Assembly: GCA_937894065.1 (NCBI GenBank) | Contig: CALCST010000024.1 | Coordinates: 1-49,510, forward strand | Reading direction: 5' to 3' | DNA: 49,510 nt | Source of the DNA: an uncultured Parabacteroides sp. | Lineage (GTDB): Bacteria; Bacteroidota; Bacteroidia; Bacteroidales; Tannerellaceae | Shown here: positions 34,976-43,579 of the stretch, piece by piece | Layout: the number at the start of each line of letters is the position of its first letter | How positions within the stretch are numbered: position 1 is the first letter of the stretch | The notes under the pieces: model-generated | Databases searched by the model: none | What the model saw: only the letters and a program-made list of their open reading frames with translations | What the model was told of the DNA's origin: nothing | Program-made: the position numbers and the translations under genes

Positions 34976-35061
34976 ACAAGATACGGGTTGACAAGAGAAG
35001 TTCTTGTCAACTCGTTTTCTTGTTACCTTGTTAACTGAAAGTTCAGCTTGCTAAACTTGAA
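34976..35061 (+). repeat. Dispersed palindromic repeat, copy 8
   Basis: GGTTGACAAGA pairs with TCTTGTCAACTC. A second half-site CTTGTTAACT and the tail AAAGTTCAGCTTGCTAAACTTGAAT follow. The tail points against the direction of feoB and its small partner, so orientation is not tied to the genes. It ends at the feoB stop codon. Confidence 0.75.
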
Positions 35062-37542
35062 TTATATAATAAGACTTCCAATCTGGAACACCACAAATGA
35101 TGTTATCCATGCCAGAACACATGTATATCCAATTACGAACAATCCCCATTTCCATGAACCGGATTCGTTGACTATTGCTGAAACTGTTGCGATACACGGG
35201 AAATATATCAGGACAAACAACATAAAGCTCAATGCAACCAGAGGAGTAAACACCGGCGTTCCGTCCGGATATTTGTCCTGCTTCATCTGCTGGTCGAGTG
35301 CTTGAGTGTTTTCATCATCAGCTTCTCCAGTGTATAATACACTCAATGTGCTGACAACAACTTCTTTGGCAGCCATACCAGTCATAAGACTTACACTCAT
35401 TTTCCAGTCAAAACCAAGAGGAGCAAGAACCGGCTGTATGGCTTGTCCGATACGTCCGATATATGAATTCTGCTGGTGAACAGTTGTTTTCTGTTTTTCC
35501 AAAGTTGTCAGTGATGTTTCCTGTTCTGCCGTCAAATTGCCATTTGATGTTTGTTCTATTTGGGCAATTTGAGATTCAATAGCAGCTTCGTCTGCTGAAT
35601 GCTGAGGGAAATAGCTCAAGAACCATATAATGATTGAAGCAACAAGGATAACTCCTCCCATCTTATGAAGATATTGCTTTGCCTTTTCCCACATATGCAG
35701 AAGTATAGACTTTCCTGTCGGGAGTCTGTAAGGCGGAAGTTCCATTACGAAAGGAACATCTTCTTCATTAAACAAATATCTTCTGAACAGACGTGCCATC
35801 AGAACGGCAAGCAAAATGCCGGATACATATAATACTAATAATATACTTCCTGCATTTTTAGGGAAAAATGCACCTGTCAGCAAAATATAAACCGGCAGAC
35901 GTGCGCTACAGCTCATCAGCGGATTTATAAGCATCGTAATCATACGGCTGTTACGGCTTTCGATGGTTCGTGATGCCATGATTGCCGGAACATTACATCC
36001 AAATCCCATAACCAGAGGAATGAATGATTTTCCGTGAAGCCCCATCTTGTGCATTATGCGGTCCATTATAAAGGCAGCTCGTGCCATATATCCGGAGTCT
36101 TCCATGAAAGATATGAAAGCATACAATATGATGATGTTTGGAAGGAATACGATGACACCGCCGACACCTCCTATGATACCGTCAACTATCAAGTCTTTCA
36201 GCGGACCTTCGGACATATTGTTTCTCATAAACTCACTTATCATTCCGACAAGAGATTCAATCCAGCCCATCGGATATTCACCGATACGGAATGTCGCTTC
36301 AAACATGAACCACATGAAAAGAATAAATATCGGGAAGCCAAGCACTTTATGTGTGACAAACGTGTCGATTATCTGTGTGCTTGTCACCTCCTTCATTTTT
36401 GCCTGTTCAAATGTCTCGCGCAAAGCTCCGGAGATAAATCCGTATCTGGCGTTTGTGAAGGAAGTTTCTGTGTCTTCTTTCAGCAATTCCTCAATGTGGT
36501 TGATATTTCTGTCTCTTTCCTGCAGGATTTCCTTAGGATTACTTAATGTCTCAACAAATTTCTCAATTTCCTTGTCGCGCTCCATCAGCTTTATAGCCAG
36601 ATAACGGCGTGAGTAGCTGGTTGGGATGTTGGGTTCGTTCTTGAGAGTTCTGTAAACATTGTTGATGCCCTTTTCCAGAATTTCTCCGTAATTGATATGG
36701 ATATGGCGGAGAATAGGGTCTTCCTCTTCATATACTTTTATCACTCTGTCGAACAAATCTTCTATACCGAAGCCTGTTTTGCTGATGGTCGGTATCATCG
36801 GAATACCAAGCATCTTTGACAGAGATTCATGGTCGAACTTGTTTCCCTGTTTTTCCAGTTCGTCATACATGTTGAGGGCAATCACCATTCTGACGTCCAT
36901 GTCGATAAGCTGGCAGGTAAGATATAGATTTCTTTCCAGATTCGAAGTATCAACGACATTGATTACAACATCCGGCTGCTCATCATTCAAATGTTTCCTT
37001 ACGTAAAGTTCTTCCGGGGAATAAGCGGATAGGGAATATGTTCCCGGCAAATCCACTATTTTGAAAGTATAATCCTTGTGGTGGAATGTGCCTTCTTTTG
37101 CATCAACAGTCACACCGCTGTAGTTACCGACATGCTCGTGTGCGCCCGAAGCGTAATTGAACAAAGATGTCTTTCCGCAATTAGGATTTCCAACAAGGGC
37201 AACATTTATAATCTTACCTTTGTGGAGAGCCATTTTGTGCAGTTCTTCATCGGAAGGTGTGATATAGCTGTCGATAGACCTTTCGCCAAGTCTTGTTTTT
37301 TCTTCTTTTGCAAATTCGGCTGCGCTTACAACTTCAATTAGTTGGGCATCGTTGCGGCGAAGCGAAACGTCGTAGCCCATTACTCTGTAGTGAATAGGAT
37401 CTTTTAGTGGTGCATTCTTTATTACTTCAACTTCTTTACCTCTTATAAATCCCATCTCGATAATGCGTTTGCGGAAAGCTCCGCGTCCCATTACCTTAAC
37501 AATAATTCCTTTTTCGCCTGTGCGAAGTTCTGATAATCTCAT
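35062..37542 (-). CDS. feoB: Ferrous iron transporter, FeoA-FeoB fusion
   Basis: An 826-residue fusion. Residues 1-72 are the SH3-like FeoA domain (MRLSELRTGEKGII, GYDVSLRRNDAQLIEV). The GTPase domain begins near 110 with the P-loop GNPNCGKTS (118-126), then the G3 segment DLPGTYSL. A helical region and two Gate/nucleoside-recognition halves follow, with GVGGVIVFLPNI, MGFGCNVPAIMASR and MTGMAAKEVVVSTL. FeoB imports Fe2+ across the inner membrane. FeoA-FeoB fusions are normal in Bacteroidetes. A small Cys-rich partner lies downstream, and the control region upstream holds a palindrome over the promoter. Confidence 0.95.
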   Translation of the reverse strand: MRLSELRTGEKGIIVKVMGRGAFRKRIIEMGFIRGKEVEVIKNAPLKDPIHYRVMGYDVSLRRNDAQLIEVVSAAEFAKEEKTRLGERSIDSYITPSDEELHKMALHKGKIINVALVGNPNCGKTSLFNYASGAHEHVGNYSGVTVDAKEGTFHHKDYTFKIVDLPGTYSLSAYSPEELYVRKHLNDEQPDVVINVVDTSNLERNLYLTCQLIDMDVRMVIALNMYDELEKQGNKFDHESLSKMLGIPMIPTISKTGFGIEDLFDRVIKVYEEEDPILRHIHINYGEILEKGINNVYRTLKNEPNIPTSYSRRYLAIKLMERDKEIEKFVETLSNPKEILQERDRNINHIEELLKEDTETSFTNARYGFISGALRETFEQAKMKEVTSTQIIDTFVTHKVLGFPIFILFMWFMFEATFRIGEYPMGWIESLVGMISEFMRNNMSEGPLKDLIVDGIIGGVGGVIVFLPNIIILYAFISFMEDSGYMARAAFIMDRIMHKMGLHGKSFIPLVMGFGCNVPAIMASRTIESRNSRMITMLINPLMSCSARLPVYILLTGAFFPKNAGSILLVLYVSGILLAVLMARLFRRYLFNEEDVPFVMELPPYRLPTGKSILLHMWEKAKQYLHKMGGVILVASIIIWFLSYFPQHSADEAAIESQIAQIEQTSNGNLTAEQETSLTTLEKQKTTVHQQNSYIGRIGQAIQPVLAPLGFDWKMSVSLMTGMAAKEVVVSTLSVLYTGEADDENTQALDQQMKQDKYPDGTPVFTPLVALSFMLFVLIYFPCIATVSAIVNESGSWKWGLFVIGYTCVLAWITSFVVFQIGSLII

Positions 37543-37567
37543 CTTTATTTTCGGTAAAAAACACGCA

Positions 37568-37626
37568 CAAATTTACGAGTAATATATGTCTTGAACAATA
37601 CCTACATTCAGGTATTTCAGGTATTG
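37568..37626 (-). promoter_or_regulatory. feoAB promoter with overlapping palindromic operator
   Basis: On the minus strand the -7 box is TAAATTTG (37575-37568), with a partial -33 ATTG 20 bases upstream. AATACCT (37597-37603) and AGGTATT (37610-37616) form an interrupted palindrome on the -33 region, and a second AGGTATTG follows at 37619-37626. Placement suggests a repressor site, possibly for an iron-responsive Fur- or DtxR-type regulator. That identity is inference. Confidence 0.5.
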
Positions 37627-37674
37627 CCAGTTGCAGATAATAATTGTTTTTCCCCGGAGATAAGTATATATTCT

Positions 37675-37759
37675 TAAAACTAAAGCTTAGTTTTTTCAAT
37701 CTTAGTTTTAGTTTGTAAAAACTAAGACTTGATTTATAAAAACTGAGCTTTAGTTTTAA
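37675..37759. repeat. Nested inverted repeat between divergent promoters
   Basis: An outer pair of 22 bases has one mismatch: TTAAAACTAAAGC plus TTAGTTTTT against AAAAACTGAGC plus TTTAGTTTTAA. An inner perfect pair TCTTAGTTTT/AAAACTAAGA (37700-37709, 37717-37726) sits inside. All four arms share the word CTTAGTTTT or CTAAAG. It lies between the feoAB promoter and the promoter at 37832. Confidence 0.7.
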
Positions 37760-37831
37760 ACTTAATTGTAGTTGTTTGGGATTATATAAGTTAGTTGTAT
37801 TTTGAGTATTAATTAGTATTTGAGTTTTCTT

Positions 37832-37862
37832 TTTGCTATTCATCTGCCTTTCTTTATCTTTG
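37832..37862 (+). promoter_or_regulatory. Promoter of the GLUG-type gene and folK
   Basis: A perfect match to the Bacteroides consensus: TTTG (37832-37835), 19 bases, TATCTTTG (37855-37862). Leader about 64 bases. Confidence 0.8.
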
Positions 37863-37916
37863 TTCAGTTTATGAAATATTCGTTGAATTTGGCGAGTGAT
37901 AAGTTTAATGAAATGC

Positions 37917-37923
37917 AAAGGAG
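37917..37923 (+). promoter_or_regulatory. Ribosome binding site deciding the start at 37933
   Basis: AAAGGAG touches the first ATG (37924) but lies 9 bases before the ATG at 37933, a normal spacing. The second ATG also opens directly into the signal peptide. Confidence 0.6.
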
Positions 37924-37932
37924 ATGGATGTT

Positions 37933-38481
37933 ATGAGAAAGAACTTGATATGTCTGCTACTCCTGATATTTTCTGAAATAATTGTTTATGCACAAGCTGA
38001 AGCAGGAGATGGATGGGATGGCACAGTCGCTGCAAAGTTTGCCGGAGGAACAGGCGAGGCTCTTGACCCTTATTTGATTTCGAATGCAGCCCAGTTAGCG
38101 AAGTTGGCTGCTGATGTAAATAATGGAAATACTTATAAGGATAAGTTTTTTGAACTTACGGCAGATATAGTTTTAAATAATAGTATATGTAAAGATAAAG
38201 ATTCGCATATAAATGTCTGGCAGCCTATTGGTTCTGATAGAAATCCTTTTATGGGGAATTTTGATGGCCAGTTGCATTCTGTAACCGGAGTATATGTGTC
38301 TGATAATTGCAGTTGTCATGCTTTATTTGGATATTTAGGTGCCGATGGAATTATTCAGAATTTAAGCGTGATTGACAGTCAAATAGGCAATAGAGGAAAT
38401 TACAGAGGTATTTGTTGTTTTAATAATAGCGGTTCAATTATAAATTGTTATACTTCGAATTGTGTAATGATTGATAATTGA
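37933..38481 (+). CDS. Truncated GLUG-type secreted protein
   Basis: A 182-residue protein with a Sec signal peptide (LICLLLLIFSEIIVYAQ). The mature part begins with DGWDGTVAAKFAGGTGEALDPYLISNAAQLAKLA, the typical entry of GLUG-repeat adhesin-like proteins. It continues with WQPIGSDRNPFMGNFDGQLHSVTGVYV and LFGYLGADGIIQNLSVIDSQI, and then stops after a partial repeat. Family members usually run for several hundred residues, so this one looks cut short. The reading frame after the TGA continues without another stop through DYGGNYIL into folK, which suggests a decayed or internally deleted gene. A perfect promoter remains. It may be non-functional itself and serve mainly to drive folK. Confidence 0.65.
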   Translation: MRKNLICLLLLIFSEIIVYAQAEAGDGWDGTVAAKFAGGTGEALDPYLISNAAQLAKLAADVNNGNTYKDKFFELTADIVLNNSICKDKDSHINVWQPIGSDRNPFMGNFDGQLHSVTGVYVSDNCSCHALFGYLGADGIIQNLSVIDSQIGNRGNYRGICCFNNSGSIINCYTSNCVMIDN

Positions 38482-38541
38482 CTTTGTTTTTTAATAGCAG
38501 ATTATGGTGGCAATTATATTTTGCCTGATAGTTATAACAAT

Positions 38542-38952
38542 ATGAATAAAGGAAGAAACAGAATAATATTGTCGTTAGGTTCCAATTTATCACCAAAGAA
38601 GAATATTGACTGGGCTTGTTATGAGTTGAGGAAACTGTTGCCTGATATAGTATTTTCGAAGGCGGTCTATACCAAGCCATGTAATTGGCATTGTGAGGAT
38701 TTGTTTCTGAATTGCGTAGCCATAGCTGATACTGATTACTTGAAAGACGAGCTCGTTTCTTTATTCAAGTCTTTGGAAAGGGAAAGCGGACGCACTGCAG
38801 AAAGCAAAATAATCGGGAAAATATCACTGGATATTGACCTTCTGCAGTGGAATGATTGCATTCTGAAACCCGGAGATATGAAGCGGGAATATGTTATGAA
38901 TGGACTTTTATCTCTTGAAGCTGAATTGCAGAATGATGAAAGGAGCAAGTGA
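38542..38952 (+). CDS. folK: HPPK-like folate biosynthesis enzyme
   Basis: A 136-residue protein from the ATG at 38542; a TTG at 38521 would add seven residues of the preceding reading frame. It matches 2-amino-4-hydroxy-6-hydroxymethyldihydropteridine pyrophosphokinase: IILSLGSNLSPKKNI at the N-terminus, YTKPCNWHCEDLFLNCVA, LERESGR near residue 77 and SLDIDLLQWND near 93, the acidic Mg-ATP site. It is shorter than usual (about 160), and the loop before the acidic motif is less basic than in the E. coli enzyme. Its last 45 bases overlap the end of the convergent methyltransferase gene. Confidence 0.78.
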   Translation: MNKGRNRIILSLGSNLSPKKNIDWACYELRKLLPDIVFSKAVYTKPCNWHCEDLFLNCVAIADTDYLKDELVSLFKSLERESGRTAESKIIGKISLDIDLLQWNDCILKPGDMKREYVMNGLLSLEAELQNDERSK

Positions 38953-39909
38953 AAATCCTGCTTTCCCGCTTTTCCGGATAAAACAATTTATGGCTTTGCA
39001 TAATGTTGCGGCTAAAGGATTATTACGCCTTACATTGTAAAATCCTTTTTCCACGTTTATTGTATATCCGTGTTTTTTGCCTAATTCTTCATAAGAAGAA
39101 ATAGGAAGAATTCTTTCCATCCAGTTTCCGTTTCTTGGGTCGCAAGTGTTATAGCGGTCTGCCGTTTGAGGGAAATTGTTTGATTCGATAGCTTTCCTTA
39201 TATCCTGGAAAATCATTCCTCTGGTCAGTTCTGCCAATTTTGCGACTTCATCATCCGAGGCATTCGGTAATTCCTTTTTTATGAAATCAAATCTCAAAGT
39301 ATAGTAATTGGGATTTTCCATATTTCCTTTTTCACAAGCCACCATTGCTTTGTGCAATCTTCTTTTTACAATTGGGTTGAAGGGAGTTGAGGCTGTTGTG
39401 AATATCATTGTCATTTGATTGTTTATAGCAGATAATTCGTCGAACATAGGATTTAAATCATACACATGCTCGATTAAATCAGTGGCAATCAGCAAATGTG
39501 GAGAAATATTGTTTTCTGCGCACCATTTGGCTAAGGCGGCAGACGAACCTTCAATTATGGTGCTTGGTCCGTAACCGGTCTCCTCCTTAAGGACAGATAC
39601 AGTTTGTACAGATTTAGGATTTATATCAACATATATTATATTTCTGAATCCAAGATAACTGGCAAAAATGCTGAGAAATCCACTTCCGCCACCAAAATCT
39701 ACAAGAGTAGTTTCGTTTATATTACCTTTAAACGACTCAAGTCCTTGGGTAATACATCTTGCGTAAATACTCATATAGTAATGAAAAGCCGGTTTCAGGC
39801 GATTGATATAAGCCTTGTTATAATCGCTTATAGGCAATTTTCCGAAATCAATCTTTGTCAGTTTATCAGCCAGCTGGCATGCAGAATCGTATATGTTTTT
39901 ATTCTCCAT
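38908..39909 (-). CDS. Class I SAM-dependent methyltransferase
   Basis: A 333-residue protein with motif I TLVDFGGGSGFLS (68-80), a following acidic strand end YVDINPKS, and motif IV-like LLIATDLIEHV near residue 142. The N-terminal 65 residues are helical. The last third has a conserved-looking WMERILPISSYEEL stretch. It is the last gene of a five-gene overlapping operon for glycan enzymes, so a sugar or glycolipid O-methyl transfer is likely but not proven. It overlaps the preceding GT by 11 bases and the convergent folK by 45 bases. Confidence 0.85.
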   Translation of the reverse strand: MENKNIYDSACQLADKLTKIDFGKLPISDYNKAYINRLKPAFHYYMSIYARCITQGLESFKGNINETTLVDFGGGSGFLSIFASYLGFRNIIYVDINPKSVQTVSVLKEETGYGPSTIIEGSSAALAKWCAENNISPHLLIATDLIEHVYDLNPMFDELSAINNQMTMIFTTASTPFNPIVKRRLHKAMVACEKGNMENPNYYTLRFDFIKKELPNASDDEVAKLAELTRGMIFQDIRKAIESNNFPQTADRYNTCDPRNGNWMERILPISSYEELGKKHGYTINVEKGFYNVRRNNPLAATLCKAINCFIRKSGKAGFSLAPFIILQFSFKR

Positions 39910-41026
39910 AAATCATTTTTATCAGTTTCTTTGCCTGCTCTTTGTTTGAGAAAGCAGGGAAAAGAAGTTTTTCACGTTGTGTAATAGTCTTTTCATCCAC
40001 AGGAATTTCCATCAGACGATTACATTCGCTTATCATTTCCTCCGGTGTGTTTGCAATGCGGCAAAGACTGTCAAGCCCGCTTCCGGCAAGCATAAGTGAG
40101 TTTACTAAAGTATGACGTCCGCCAAACAGACTGTTAAGCAGTTTAAGTTTCAGTCCTGTGTCCTGGAAAGTTACCAACGTATGAATCTGAGCCTGACTGA
40201 TAAGCTCTTCCATTTTGTTTTGTTCCGGATTGGGGATAATTTCTATATTATTATAAGAAGATGCTGCTTTATATATATCATCAGACGGGTCCATACCTGC
40301 TACTATACATTTGTGTTTCAGTTTGCAGAACACATTTTTGATGAGGAAAAGAACTGCCTTTTCATTTTCCGGAACGGACAATTTACCGTGATAAAGTATA
40401 TAATTTGATTTCCCTGTCAAAGTTGTTATTTTCTCGTTCGCATGAAAGCATGGGATAAATTCAACCTTTTTCTCCGGAAATACTTTTCTAAGATAATCAG
40501 CATCTGTAGTGGAAACAGATATGATCAAGTCTGCCCATTTCACATTTTTCTGGAATAGACGGAATCTTAGACCTTCGAGTTTGAAGAAACTTTTCTTTAT
40601 AATATTGTCGGTAGAATGCGACAAAGCATTGTAATAGTCATGTTCGATATTGCATTCACGGAAAATCTTAAATCTGTTTCTCAGACGTTTGTCGCTGAGA
40701 TAATAACAGGAGTGAAGTCCTTCGAAAAGAATAGGATAATCGTTTTTCAGCAGATTCTTTATCAGATTCTTGTCTTTTCTTCCATATACGTTGTATGGCA
40801 GATATGTGAGATTGGGCAGAAGTCCGGTTCTTCTTTTATAATAATGCACTTCGTGGCATATCTTTTCCAGTTCCGAAGTTCTTGGTCTTTCATATTCGAA
40901 ACAATGCAAAATAATCTTTACACCACATTCGTGCAAAGCTTTCATTTTATAATATATGTCGAGCACTCCGCCATAGTTGGCAGGCCATGGAATATTCAGA
41001 GATATAATGTTCAGATATTTATCCAT
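39899..41026 (-). CDS. GT-B fold glycosyltransferase
   Basis: A 375-residue protein. NIISLNIPWPANYGGVLDIYYKMKAL is an acceptor-loop start typical of GT4-like enzymes. The C-terminal half has NYILYHGKLSVPENEKAVLFL, HKCIVAGMDPSD and NIEIIPNPEQNKMEELI. The usual EGFGL donor motif is replaced by TFQDTGLKLKLLNSLFGGRHTLVN, so it is a divergent member in which Lys residues take the place of the first acidic residue. It overlaps its neighbours by 8 and 11 bases. Confidence 0.8.
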   Translation of the reverse strand: MDKYLNIISLNIPWPANYGGVLDIYYKMKALHECGVKIILHCFEYERPRTSELEKICHEVHYYKRRTGLLPNLTYLPYNVYGRKDKNLIKNLLKNDYPILFEGLHSCYYLSDKRLRNRFKIFRECNIEHDYYNALSHSTDNIIKKSFFKLEGLRFRLFQKNVKWADLIISVSTTDADYLRKVFPEKKVEFIPCFHANEKITTLTGKSNYILYHGKLSVPENEKAVLFLIKNVFCKLKHKCIVAGMDPSDDIYKAASSYNNIEIIPNPEQNKMEELISQAQIHTLVTFQDTGLKLKLLNSLFGGRHTLVNSLMLAGSGLDSLCRIANTPEEMISECNRLMEIPVDEKTITQREKLLFPAFSNKEQAKKLIKMIYGE

Positions 41027-42272
41027 TCCTTTTCTTTTGAATTAGTTCGGTAAAGATAGACATAAATTCGTCAGCTTGTTTTTTGCGAGAGAATCTCTCA
41101 ACCGCTTCTTTATCCGGTGATACGGAAGTGTATCCTTGTTTTTTCCATTGTTCATACTTCTCCAGGATAAAGTCATAAGCTTCATCTGCATTTCTTGCGC
41201 TTGCTCCGGTTTTTGTTTTCCGGATAGTTTCTTCCAAACAGCTTTCGTCACTGCGCACACAAAGCAGAGGTTTTTCTGTTGCCATGGCTTCGAAGAGTTT
41301 GGTGGACATAATTCCTTTCGGACCATTATCGTCACATTTATTGGCTATTTGCAGAAGAATACTGCTATTGTGCAGAAGCTGTGGTATTTCGTTTGCAGGA
41401 ATATATGGATGATAGTCCATATATTGGCATACATTGTATTTTGCAGATTCTTCTCTCAATATTGCCTCAGAATTTGAATCAACATACCAAGCCATACGAA
41501 GCGTTTCCGGCGATATCAGATTATTATTATGTAATCTTTCAATCGCTTCGAATAATGGCCGCGGGTCTCTGATTCCCAAACTTAGAATTCTTCCTGTATA
41601 TGATAGAATAAACTTCTTTGTTGTCGGGTGTGACGGATAGAAAAGTTCCGGGTCATATCCGTTATATATCAGACGAGTATTCTTGTTGTATTTGCTAAGA
41701 GTTTCCACATGCCAGGTTGAAACAGTAGTAACGCAGTCTGCCGATTCTATAACCTTGTTGCGGTTTTTCAGCAAATGATTCTTGAAACATTTCACAATCA
41801 ATCTGTCGAGAGCCGGGAAAGTATGAAACTTTTTTGATATATATTCATCTGATGCGTATTGTTCAACAATATCTCTCAGGTCTGCAATTAAAGGAAGATT
41901 ATATTCCTTTGCAATTCTGAGTGCGGCAGGAAGTGGAAAAGTTCGGTAAGTGCTGCACAGAACAGCTTCTATATTTTCCTTTTCAACATATCTTTTGGCT
42001 GCATTATACATTCTTCTGTCTTTAAAATGGAAAAAGAAATCAAGAAAGAATGTAATTATCCATTCCAGTTTGTTCAAAACCGGATTCTTGAAGTGGTAGT
42101 AATTAACATATGAAACAGATATTCCGTCAGCAAGAAAGGCAAACATATTTTCGTTTATCTGTTCTGTAACGACATAAGGTGTCCATCCTGCTCTTTTAAG
42201 GTATTTGCATAAATATCCCATTCTCGGAGCAAAAGCCGGTGGAAACATATCACATAATATCAATATTTTCAT
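41019..42272 (-). CDS. Family 4 glycosyltransferase
   Basis: A 417-residue GT-B enzyme. It opens with MKILILCDMFPPAFAPRMGYLCKYL, has LIADLRDIVEQY near residue 135 and DCVTTVSTWHVETLSKYN near 178. In the donor half are LSYTGRILSLGIRD, and GIMSTKLFEAMATEKPLLCVRSDE, the GT4 E-containing donor loop. The first start overlaps the deacetylase-like gene by 4 bases (ATGA), which indicates coupled translation. Confidence 0.88.
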   Translation of the reverse strand: MKILILCDMFPPAFAPRMGYLCKYLKRAGWTPYVVTEQINENMFAFLADGISVSYVNYYHFKNPVLNKLEWIITFFLDFFFHFKDRRMYNAAKRYVEKENIEAVLCSTYRTFPLPAALRIAKEYNLPLIADLRDIVEQYASDEYISKKFHTFPALDRLIVKCFKNHLLKNRNKVIESADCVTTVSTWHVETLSKYNKNTRLIYNGYDPELFYPSHPTTKKFILSYTGRILSLGIRDPRPLFEAIERLHNNNLISPETLRMAWYVDSNSEAILREESAKYNVCQYMDYHPYIPANEIPQLLHNSSILLQIANKCDDNGPKGIMSTKLFEAMATEKPLLCVRSDESCLEETIRKTKTGASARNADEAYDFILEKYEQWKKQGYTSVSPDKEAVERFSRKKQADEFMSIFTELIQKKRNG

Positions 42273-43579
42273 AAGTTACTCAGAGTTTCTAATATTGTTT
42301 TATAAACATGGCGATGATTGAAATTCCTTTTTGCCATTAAATCACTGACATTCTCATTGTGCCAAAGCAAAACAACTTCGCCATTGTGTTCGTATATTGA
42401 TTTGACAATATTAATGCAATATTCTATTGCTTCAGTTTCACTCATTGCCATATAGCTTTTTTCGCTAAAGGTAACGTCCATGCAAGTCAGCGGATGCAGC
42501 ACAAGGTCCGAAAGCCTTTTGGTAAGAGGATTTATCCATCTTACGGGGCGGCATGTTCCTAGTCGGAATCCGTTCACGTCTGCATATCCCATAGTGAAAT
42601 CATCTGTTATTCCCGCTTTTTCCAGTTCATCCAAATCTTCCGGTTCACGACAGCAAAGGAAATGATGCCTGTTGAATGTTATTTCTTTGCCGCATATCTT
42701 TTCAAGATTATATTTCTCCTTTGTTATGTTTGCTGGATTAATACTTGAAGAATAGCTGGTATGAAGACCTAATATATTATTGTCAGCTCCGCATATTTCA
42801 CAAACTTTGCTGATAGATTTTGAGCTTTTGTAATAAAAAGGTTTGTCTGCTTTGCTGTTTCCTCCACCTTTTATGAAGTATATAGTTTGGCATAGTTCTC
42901 CTTTTTTCTTTTTAAGTTCTTTTTCTTGTTCGGTGAACCAGGGAAATGTGAAATAAGGGTCATTTTCATATTTATCCCGATACATTCGCCAGGCATTCTT
43001 CAGTCCGCAGCCTTTAATCGTTTCTCTTAGAAGATTGCGTATTGATTTGCAAAAGAATGGAGCGTCAACATCGTGAGTAAGCCATATTTTTTGAAATCCT
43101 TTTTCGGGTTCTTTTATTTCCTTGTCGCTATAAACTTCTCTAAGCCAGTTTCTGAGCAACGAACCATATTCCTCGATTATCGGTCTGTTTAGGAAATTGC
43201 CTTTATAAGGAGTAGATTCTTTTCCCGGAAATCGCCCATGAATATCTCTTATGTTTCTTTTTACAATTTCCTCATATCTTGTCATCAAAAAGTAGGAACT
43301 TGCTATGATATCTGCATATATTAACAATGTGCCATCATACCATTCTTTTCGGTTTGAGCCGAAAAGTAGTGGCACTCCATCAACATATTCAAGAGGAAAT
43401 GATGGGATAGATGATGCAGTTCCATAAATACCGGAGTCGAAAAATCCGGAAGGAATAATCACGACAGAATATTTCTCAAACAGATTTCTGTCTGATGTAT
43501 ATCCAATCTTTCCATATAAACTGCTGGTTTGTTCTGTCCCAATCAGAAACTTTATGATATATTCAATTGTTCCTTGCAT
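42269..43579 (-). CDS. Polysaccharide deacetylase-like protein
   Basis: A 436-residue protein. Residues about 35-160 form a DUF7033-like N-terminal domain (YADIIASSYFLMTRYEE). The catalytic NodB-like part begins with IWLTHDVDAP, where His169, Asp170 and Asp172 match the metal and catalytic motif of family 4 carbohydrate esterases. LGLHTSYSSS near residue 270 would supply the second histidine, and LLWHNENVSD near 415 the last. Proteins of this group occur in exopolysaccharide loci and remove N- or O-acetyl groups. No signal peptide is seen, so a cytoplasmic substrate is likely. It overlaps the preceding gene by 17 bases. Confidence 0.8.
   Translation of the reverse strand: MQGTIEYIIKFLIGTEQTSSLYGKIGYTSDRNLFEKYSVVIIPSGFFDSGIYGTASSIPSFPLEYVDGVPLLFGSNRKEWYDGTLLIYADIIASSYFLMTRYEEIVKRNIRDIHGRFPGKESTPYKGNFLNRPIIEEYGSLLRNWLREVYSDKEIKEPEKGFQKIWLTHDVDAPFFCKSIRNLLRETIKGCGLKNAWRMYRDKYENDPYFTFPWFTEQEKELKKKKGELCQTIYFIKGGGNSKADKPFYYKSSKSISKVCEICGADNNILGLHTSYSSSINPANITKEKYNLEKICGKEITFNRHHFLCCREPEDLDELEKAGITDDFTMGYADVNGFRLGTCRPVRWINPLTKRLSDLVLHPLTCMDVTFSEKSYMAMSETEAIEYCINIVKSIYEHNGEVVLLWHNENVSDLMAKRNFNHRHVYKTILETLSNL

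Noticed and set aside
34954..35010. Longer form of the FeoB-associated small protein
   Set aside because: The added 19 residues are translated from the palindromic repeat element and do not belong to the family's short N-terminus.
37496..37918. 140-codon minus-strand ORF over the feoAB control region
   Set aside because: Its translation is low-complexity (K, L and S runs from the inverted repeats), it overlaps the start of feoB, and it covers the feoAB promoter and palindrome.
38521..38541. TTG start for FolK
   Set aside because: The extra residues come from the reading frame of the truncated upstream protein, and an ATG at 38542 fits the family start.
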